Shown piece by piece: positions 24,954 to 30,323 of a stretch of 30,323 nt of DNA (positions are counted from its first letter, which is position 1; each line of letters starts with the position of its first letter). This stretch comes from Treponema sp. (GTDB lineage Bacteria > Spirochaetota > Spirochaetia > Treponematales > Treponemataceae), in contig JAEDCY010000032.1 of NCBI GenBank assembly GCA_016293915.1, forward strand, positions 1-30,323, given 5' to 3'. Below the pieces are notes generated by a model. The model was not told the DNA's origin and did no database searches. It was given only the letters and a program-made list of their open reading frames with translations. The position numbers and the translations under genes were made by a program.

Positions 24954-25049
24954 TAAAACGGATTTAGCGGGGTTGCGTTTTGGAAAATATGCTTTAGCAT
25001 TTAATTATAAACAACAAATCATAACAGATTTTTTGTTTTTGGACGGAAT

Positions 25050-27176
25050 ATGAAAAAAGTATTAGACAAAACAAAATGTGAGCTAAGCATATTAATTTTG
25101 TATTACAACAAAGTGAACGAAATAAAACTATTGCTGGAATCATTATTGAATCAAACAATAGATCGTAAACGCTTTGAAATAATTATAATTGATGATGGAA
25201 GCGAAGCTTCGATAAGAGAATGTATCAATGAATACATAAATCGGGGTTTGTTAATTCATCTTCAAGAAATCGAGCATACAGGAAATAGAGCACACAATAG
25301 AAAGTTAGCAGCAAAATTAGCAAGGAGTCCAAAATTTGTTTTTTACGATGCAGATATGATTCCTGCAAAAGATTTTGTTGAAAAGCATATTTCGAATTTA
25401 TCTAAAGGTGATGAAATTATATCTTTAGGATATCGACGCCTGTTAAATCCTTTTTCATTTAATGTTGTTACTCCAGAGATTGTTCGAAATAACTTTTCTG
25501 TTATTGAAGCAATGCCATGTGAATTAGATGAAAGAATCCCTATGATATATGCACATAAAAAATATGATATTGAATTATCACGTGCATGGTATATTGCTTA
25601 TGGACATACAATTGGTATCAATAAAGTTTTGTATGAATCAATTGAGGGGCAAGATGACAATTTCAGTAATGGATGGGGTGCTGAAGATATAGAGTTTTGT
25701 CTGCAGCTTTATAGAGCAGGTGGAAGATTCTTATTTGATGAATCGATTATGTCTTATCATATTGCACATGGAAGTTCTGATAATAAGACAAATCAATATC
25801 TTGATAATTTGCAATACTTTTTTGATAAATATAAATCTTTCGAACCAGAACTTTTTATGTTGCAACATCTGCAAGATGCCGTAAGCATTACCAGATTATA
25901 TGATATTGCATATAAAGGCCTGCATCTTAAAAAATTAGAAATAAATACAGCTGATTTAGAAAATACTTTATTTGTGGGATTTAAAGAAACAAGTAAATCT
26001 ATTTATAAGAAAAACAACAGATTAATTTCAACAGATGATGAACTGGCAGAGTATAAATTAATTGGAAGTCATTTACCTTATAGTGATTCAAGTTTTGAAC
26101 AAGTGATTTTAAGTGACGGATATTCAATTTTCCAGACAGATTTTTTATATGAAATTATAAAGGAATTATTACGTGTAGGAAAAACTGTAAAAGTTCAGAG
26201 TAATAAAAAACTGATTGAATTAGATGATTTTTGGAAATCTATAACTGGATATACAGTTTCTGCTTTCAAGGAAATTAAGAAAGTAAGAATTGTAGCTACT
26301 CCTGGTTCAGAAAATAAAGAGAAAAATATTTTATATTTTGAACTTACAAAAGCTTTAAATGAAAATGGTTATTATGCAAGTTTGGAATTAACTTACGATG
26401 AACTAAAAGATAAGCAAGGATTTTTATCTTGTTCAAATAATGATATTTTAGAAAAAACTTATTACAGAAATTTGCGTTTACTGAATGAGAAGGTATATTC
26501 AGTTATTGATTCTTTAGTAGCGGGAAATAATAGAGGCTACAGAGATAATCTAATATGGTGGGGTGATGTCCCTTATTATAACCAGGATGAAAATCTATTT
26601 TTACAGAGTAAACGTAATTATACAAAATTATTAGTTCGAAAGAGTGAGAGCTATATTGAACATTTACGTCCCGGAATAAGAAGTAAAGTAATAAATCAAT
26701 ATCTTGATGAAAGTTCTGGTAGAGAAAGCGAAGGAATATTGCTTATAGATTTAAATCTTAATAATGCAGAGATAATTCAGAACTTTATTTCACTTATAAG
26801 AAATGATACTTCAAAGGTCAGAATGATACCAATAACAATTGTTATTGGAAATACAATGAAAGATGAATTTTCAATATATAAAAATCTTGCTTTACATATG
26901 CCCAAAGAATTATTTGAGAGACAGATAAGCAGAGTAAAACAATATCAGGCAGATTATTGCAATAAGCTGCAATCTTTTATTCAGAATGTTTGCAGTTATG
27001 AAAATGTTCAAATAGTTAATTCAAATGGCATGCTGGATGAAATAGACAGGTTAATTCAAAGAAATTCAATTTTTGTAGATCTAAAAGAAACACGGGAATT
27101 CAATCCGTATCTTATCGAAGCAGCAGCTTATGGTTTGAAAGTTTATACAACGTCTGATTTGTATGAAGATTATTAG
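25050..27176 (+). CDS. Two-part glycosyltransferase (GT2 plus GT-B-like half), interrupted by TAG
   Basis: 708 residues before a TAG at 27174, after which the same frame runs on to 27440. The first 250 or so residues are a family 2 GT-A domain: LSILILYYNKVNEIKLLLES, IIIIDDGS, VFYDADMIPAKDF with the DxD at 100-102, and GWGAEDIEFCLQLYRAGGRF. A linker follows; from about 415 the protein looks like a GT-B enzyme (VRIVATPGSENKEKNILYFE), with REFNPYLIEAAAYGLKVYTT near 682-700 similar to the nucleotide-sugar motif of GT4. The substrate is unknown. It stands 15 bases before a radical SAM peptide maturase in the same direction, so a role in glycosylating the nearby peptide, as GT2 enzymes do in glycocins, is plausible but inferred. 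Strongly AT-rich codon use. Confidence 0.75.
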   Translation: MKKVLDKTKCELSILILYYNKVNEIKLLLESLLNQTIDRKRFEIIIIDDGSEASIRECINEYINRGLLIHLQEIEHTGNRAHNRKLAAKLARSPKFVFYDADMIPAKDFVEKHISNLSKGDEIISLGYRRLLNPFSFNVVTPEIVRNNFSVIEAMPCELDERIPMIYAHKKYDIELSRAWYIAYGHTIGINKVLYESIEGQDDNFSNGWGAEDIEFCLQLYRAGGRFLFDESIMSYHIAHGSSDNKTNQYLDNLQYFFDKYKSFEPELFMLQHLQDAVSITRLYDIAYKGLHLKKLEINTADLENTLFVGFKETSKSIYKKNNRLISTDDELAEYKLIGSHLPYSDSSFEQVILSDGYSIFQTDFLYEIIKELLRVGKTVKVQSNKKLIELDDFWKSITGYTVSAFKEIKKVRIVATPGSENKEKNILYFELTKALNENGYYASLELTYDELKDKQGFLSCSNNDILEKTYYRNLRLLNEKVYSVIDSLVAGNNRGYRDNLIWWGDVPYYNQDENLFLQSKRNYTKLLVRKSESYIEHLRPGIRSKVINQYLDESSGRESEGILLIDLNLNNAEIIQNFISLIRNDTSKVRMIPITIVIGNTMKDEFSIYKNLALHMPKELFERQISRVKQYQADYCNKLQSFIQNVCSYENVQIVNSNGMLDEIDRLIQRNSIFVDLKETREFNPYLIEAAAYGLKVYTTSDLYEDY

Positions 27177-27440
27177 TACCCAAATATTTGCAATGTAAAT
27201 TACAAAATTGTAAATGCAATCGGTGACTTTGATTATCCTTATGATTCAGAAAGAAAATTGCGACCAGAAATTATAAGTAATAAGAGGCTTATAGATACAG
27301 ATTCATTGGTGTCATTAATTCTATCAAATTGTACTGAAGTGGAAATTAGTAAAGAAGAACTAATGATGTTAAATGATAAAAACAGCTGGACTTCTGTTTT
27401 TGCAGAAATTAATAAAAATACAATATTTGAAAATAAATAA
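27177..27440 (+). pseudogene. C-terminal remainder of the glycosyltransferase after the in-frame TAG
   Basis: The frame continues without another stop for 87 codons (YPNICNVNYKIVNAIGDFDY at the start, ending NKNTIFENK) up to 27440, 15 bases before the maturase. The uninterrupted protein would be about 796 residues. One base change (for example TGG to TAG) would explain the break. There is no good start or ribosome site for separate translation; TTG 27258 is the first possible. Confidence 0.65.
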
Positions 27441-27455
27441 AAAAGAGGTGTAAAA

Positions 27456-28781
27456 ATGTTTGTTTCAAAAAGAAATCTATTCTTTAAATCCAAAGAAAAT
27501 GGCTATCTGTTGTTCTGTGGAAATTCCAACAGTTTTTATCAGGTAGATGAGGAAAATGTACCTCATGTCCAGAAAATGTTTGACACAGGCGACGATTCAG
27601 AGTTACCGGAAGATATAAAAAAAGAATTTATAAAGTCAGGTGTATTGCTTCCTGAATCAGATGAAGAAAGATTTAAGAGATTGAAGTTGTTTTCTTATCA
27701 GACAAGATTTAATCCTAATGAATTATCATTAACAATTGCTCCAACTATGGCCTGTAATTTTAAATGTACTTATTGCTATGAAGGAAATAGAGTCCAGAAT
27801 ATTACAATGACAGATGAGGTTATAGATGGTTTAATCGGATTTATTAAAAAAATAGGGCCGAAAACATTAAATATAATATGGTATGGCGGAGAACCATTGT
27901 GTGCTTGGAATAAAGTTGTAGAAATAACTAAGAAAATCGAGGAATTAGAAATTTCTAGTATTAAATATTCCATGGTGACAAATGGGACGTTAATAAATCA
28001 AGAAATTCTTGAATTTATAGATAACCGAAAATTTGATTTTATTCAAATAACTTTAGATGGCGATGAAGAAATTCATAATTCTAGACGTCCAATGAAAAAT
28101 GGTGGTAATTCTTATAGAGTAATACTATCTTCTCTAGATAATATCTATGAATATTGTAAAAAGAATAATACATATATAAAAGTGTTGTTAAGAGTAAATT
28201 TGGATAAAACAAATATATCATGTTATAAAAAAGTGTATGAATTAATTCGTTCAAAATATCCTAACTTTTTTTATGCATATCCTGCTTTTGTATCTAGAAA
28301 TTCAGAATTAGATTGTCATTCTGAAAATTGTATGTCGTCGTTAGAATCAAGTGCTTATATTTTGGATTTAGCAAATAAAAAAGATATTATTACTAATCAA
28401 TTATTTCCATTACGTAATAGATTTTGTGGATGTAAGATACAATATGTAAATAATTATGTAATCGATTCTTATGGAAATATATATAGATGTTGGGAAGATA
28501 TTTCAGAAAAGGATAAGAGTTTAGGTAATGTGATAAAAGGTATAAGAGATGAAAAAAATATAATTGCTTGGCAAGTTATGGAAAGTTCAGGATTTGAAGA
28601 TTTTGAATGTAAGGATTGTTTATTTCTTTATTCCTGTATGGGAGGCTGTCCAAAGCATCGAATTGAAAATCGTAAATTAGGTAAAGAATTAAATCCTGTC
28701 TGTTTTTCAATTAAGAACGAACCTAAAGAGTTTCTAGAATCATATTATAACTATAAGAAACGACATCTTTATTGTGAATAA
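27456..28781 (+). CDS. Radical SAM/SPASM peptide maturase
   Basis: 441 residues with AGAGGTG before the ATG. Residues 1-85 are an N-terminal domain of the kind found in peptide maturases (FFKSKENGYLLFCGNSNSFY), possibly leader-binding. The radical SAM cluster motif CNFKCTYC uses C100, C104 and C107, followed by IIWYGGEPLCAW and TNGTLI. The SPASM region has C324, C326, C345 in YGNIYRCWEDI, then CKDC, YSCMGGCPKHR and NPVC, enough for two auxiliary iron-sulfur clusters. Such enzymes make thioether or other carbon crosslinks in ribosomal peptides. The next gene (28878) encodes a small Cys-rich peptide with a GG leader, its evident substrate. Very AT-rich, like the rest of the operon. Confidence 0.9.
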   Translation: MFVSKRNLFFKSKENGYLLFCGNSNSFYQVDEENVPHVQKMFDTGDDSELPEDIKKEFIKSGVLLPESDEERFKRLKLFSYQTRFNPNELSLTIAPTMACNFKCTYCYEGNRVQNITMTDEVIDGLIGFIKKIGPKTLNIIWYGGEPLCAWNKVVEITKKIEELEISSIKYSMVTNGTLINQEILEFIDNRKFDFIQITLDGDEEIHNSRRPMKNGGNSYRVILSSLDNIYEYCKKNNTYIKVLLRVNLDKTNISCYKKVYELIRSKYPNFFYAYPAFVSRNSELDCHSENCMSSLESSAYILDLANKKDIITNQLFPLRNRFCGCKIQYVNNYVIDSYGNIYRCWEDISEKDKSLGNVIKGIRDEKNIIAWQVMESSGFEDFECKDCLFLYSCMGGCPKHRIENRKLGKELNPVCFSIKNEPKEFLESYYNYKKRHLYCE

Positions 28782-28807
28782 TTAATTATAAATTATCTGA
28801 ATATTAA

Positions 28808-28822
28808 TATAATCCGGATATA
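28808..28822 (+). promoter_or_regulatory. Possible promoter before the precursor gene
   Basis: TATAAT (28808-28813) overlaps the palindrome ATCCGGAT (28812-28819 region). It could give extra transcription of the peptide gene, but the -35 region is poor and the whole gap is AT-rich. Confidence 0.3.
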
Positions 28823-28877
28823 TTTTTAGATGATGATTTATAAGAAATTATAAAAGAATAAATTTTAGGAGAAAAAA

Positions 28878-29051
28878 ATGAAAACAATCGAAAGTTTTAA
28901 TGTCCTGGAATCATTTGGAATGAAAAATGGTTTATTTGAAGAAGTATCTGAAGTTGAAATGTCAGATGTAATTGGTGGTAGTTGTGGTGGAGGAACAGGT
29001 TGCTTCATAGATTGTTATGTTAGCCCTTGTGGTGGAAAAATAATAGTCTAA
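28878..29051 (+). CDS. RiPP precursor peptide with GG leader and four core cysteines
   Basis: 57 residues, with AGGAGA 6 bases before the ATG. The leader begins MKTIESFNVLESFGMKN and ends in the acidic helix FEEVSEVEMSDVIGG, a double-glycine-type cleavage site at G33-G34. The core is 23 residues, rich in Gly and Cys: SCGGGTGC, then FIDCYVSPC, then GGKIIV. Cysteines are at 36, 42, 46 and 51, with none in the leader. It lies 96 bases after the radical SAM/SPASM maturase and before a lipoprotein metalloprotease. This fits a sactipeptide or ranthipeptide-like product. GG-type cleavage is normally done by a C39 peptidase-transporter, which is not in the window. Confidence 0.85.
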   Translation: MKTIESFNVLESFGMKNGLFEEVSEVEMSDVIGGSCGGGTGCFIDCYVSPCGGKIIV

Positions 29052-29065
29052 TAAGATTTAAAAAA

Positions 29066-29110
29066 CTCTTAAAAGAAGTATAGGGTAGTAATCCTATACT
29101 TCTTTTAGAG
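29066..29110 (+). terminator. Long intercistronic hairpin (partial terminator or attenuator)
   Basis: AAAAGAAGTATAGG (29071-29084) pairs perfectly with CCTATACTTCTTTT (29093-29106) around an 8-base loop, and CTCT (29066-29069) can extend it with AGAG (29107-29110). The stem reaches the ribosome site GAGGGGAG of the metalloprotease. It lacks a free T run, so it may stabilise the precursor mRNA and lower expression of the downstream gene. Confidence 0.65.
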
Positions 29111-29124
29111 GGGAGCAAATTAAT

Positions 29125-30228
29125 ATGGTGAAAAGATGTGTTAGTTGTTTTATTTTCAGTTTAATTCTTTTATTTTTTTCTTGTAAACATAATAAGCAAC
29201 CTTGTTCTTTACAATCGGTAAGCAAAAAGACAAATAATATAGAAGTCAAAGTTGATCCAAATGTTGAATTAATGATGATAATAGGTAGGTTAGCTGGGGC
29301 TGTTCCATATAATTTTATTAATCAAAAAGCTGTACAATACATTAACGAGATCGATACATATTTTGAACACTATAAATTGGAGCCTGTAATTGAATCAACA
29401 AAAAAAAATAACCTTAATTATGGTTCGTTACCTGAATTTGGCATGTATATGAATAAAGACATTTCAGGTTTTATTCTTGATTTAAATAATAAAAATTTTA
29501 AAATTCAAGGAAGAAATGATATACCTGCTAAAAAAATAGGATATTATGCTTCAAATCAATATTTAGATGAAATAAGAGATTTTAAAGTTAAATCGAATTT
29601 TGATAAGTTCTTTGAAAATCATAGAAATCTATATGAAGTTATGATAGAAGATATAGTAACTATTCTTATTGAGAGTGAATTTAATAAATGGTTAGAGACA
29701 TTTTATGGATATAAAATAAAAGAAAATAAATGTGTTTATGTTTCGTTTCTTACAGGTGGAGGGAACTTTGGATTATCTATATATAATTCGAAAGGAACCC
29801 CTATACCACATATTGTTGTTTATGCTGGAGAAACAAAAAATATGTATTTATATTTAATTTCACATGAGTTTTTGCATCCTTGTACGTTAAAAATGTGCGA
29901 AGAACTATACCAGAATGAAAAAATTCAAAATATATTTAATAATTTACTTTTTAAGAATTCTTCTATGTATATATCGCATGGATATTCATCTGGTTTTGCA
30001 TTATTAAATGAAACAATAACCCAAGCATGTGCAAATAAATTTTTGGAAAGACAATTACCAGAATCTACTATGAATCTTCTTGTTGAAAAAGAAATTGTTG
30101 AATATCAACAATTCATTTATGTGCCTCAAATCGCTTCTTATTTTGATGATTATATAATCAATCGAAAAAAATATAAAACTCTTAACGAGTTTATTCCTAA
30201 ACTTGAAGAATATATTGAAGACTTATAA
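29125..30228 (+). CDS. DUF4932-type lipoprotein zinc metallopeptidase
   Basis: 367 residues. The signal ends LLFFSC (lipidated C20), so it should sit on a membrane surface. KVDPNVELMMIIGRLAGAV matches DUF4932 and its paralog at 21317. LISHEFLHPC contains an HExxH zinc site at 247-251, and E296 in LLNETITQACANKF is a likely third ligand 45 residues later. The gene follows the peptide precursor across a long hairpin, with GAGGGG before the ATG. I infer that it trims the exported peptide, degrades it for self-protection, or acts on envelope proteins; the family has no assigned function that I know of. AT-rich. Confidence 0.75.
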   Translation: MVKRCVSCFIFSLILLFFSCKHNKQPCSLQSVSKKTNNIEVKVDPNVELMMIIGRLAGAVPYNFINQKAVQYINEIDTYFEHYKLEPVIESTKKNNLNYGSLPEFGMYMNKDISGFILDLNNKNFKIQGRNDIPAKKIGYYASNQYLDEIRDFKVKSNFDKFFENHRNLYEVMIEDIVTILIESEFNKWLETFYGYKIKENKCVYVSFLTGGGNFGLSIYNSKGTPIPHIVVYAGETKNMYLYLISHEFLHPCTLKMCEELYQNEKIQNIFNNLLFKNSSMYISHGYSSGFALLNETITQACANKFLERQLPESTMNLLVEKEIVEYQQFIYVPQIASYFDDYIINRKKYKTLNEFIPKLEEYIEDL

Positions 30229-30237
30229 TAAAAAAAA

Positions 30238-30271
30238 AATTTTTGAAAAACTGTGTAAGTATTCAAAAATT
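30238..30271 (+). terminator. Weak AT-rich terminator-like hairpin
   Basis: AATTTTTGAA (30238-30247) pairs with TTCAAAAATT (30262-30271) after a run of A. It follows the metallopeptidase gene by 10 bases. The stem is AT-rich and no strong T run follows, so termination would be inefficient. Confidence 0.35.
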
Positions 30272-30299
30272 GTTATTTATAATTAAGAATGAGAATTTA

Positions 30300-30323
30300 A
30301 TGGCGGACGAAAAAAGCTGTAAT
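30300..30323 (+). CDS. Start of a downstream gene (cut by window edge)
   Basis: ATG 30300 opens MADEKSCN and runs off the window. A -10-like TATAAT at 30278-30283 lies 16 bases upstream. With 8 codons nothing can be said about function; transport or immunity genes for the peptide operon would be expected around here. Confidence 0.35.

Noticed and set aside
25050..27440. TAG recoded to an amino acid in this organism
   Set aside because: TAG ends other normal genes in the window (the FMN_bind gene at 7261-7263 and the LuxR-type gene at 23494-23496), so a nonsense mutation is simpler.

Overview
The window looks like a piece of a host-associated Treponema (spirochete) chromosome. This is an inference from gene content: a highly codon-biased pyruvate phosphate dikinase, two DUF4932-type lipoproteins, a membrane-anchored beta-propeller/HD-GYP receptor, a degraded GGDEF gene, low overall GC, and short GTCAT...ATCT palindromic repeats. 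No rRNA, tRNA, insertion sequence or CRISPR array is visible.

Left part (1-11.9 kb). carB (minus, missing only its last codons) is preceded by a 580-base gap with GC-rich palindromes, two minus-strand terminators and a foldable segment that may be a small RNA. Then come a 2-Cys OhrR regulator with a perfect operator, a broken PAS/GAF/GGDEF gene, a DUF2130 protein divergent from an FMN_bind-queH-argA run, a CE2-like SGNH esterase, and a convergent clan-A-type glycoside hydrolase.

Middle (12-23.5 kb). A large receptor (ECF-like membrane domain, propeller, HD-GYP) is split by a frameshift or deletion and followed one base later by a BMP-family binding protein. Next are ppdK with an Ala/Lys-rich tail and a hairpin-rich terminator region, a minus-strand pair (degenerate DUF4932 lipoprotein and S41-type protease), and pyrF.

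Right part (23.5-30.3 kb). This is clearly more AT-rich. A membrane LuxR-type regulator and a 175-residue unknown lie under three copies of a TGACAYYYGTCA box. Divergent from them is what I judge the most interesting locus: a candidate ribosomally made, post-translationally modified peptide (RiPP) operon. It holds a two-part glycosyltransferase broken by an in-frame TAG, a radical SAM/SPASM peptide maturase, a 57-residue precursor with a GG leader and four core cysteines (28878-29051), a long intercistronic hairpin, and a DUF4932 lipoprotein with an intact HExxH zinc site. The inferred logic is that the maturase crosslinks the Cys-rich core, the glycosyltransferase once decorated it, and the surface metalloprotease may process or resist it. 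Transport genes are not visible and may lie beyond the right edge.

Several promoters here have their -10 box 6-8 bases before the ATG, so a number of mRNAs appear leaderless.
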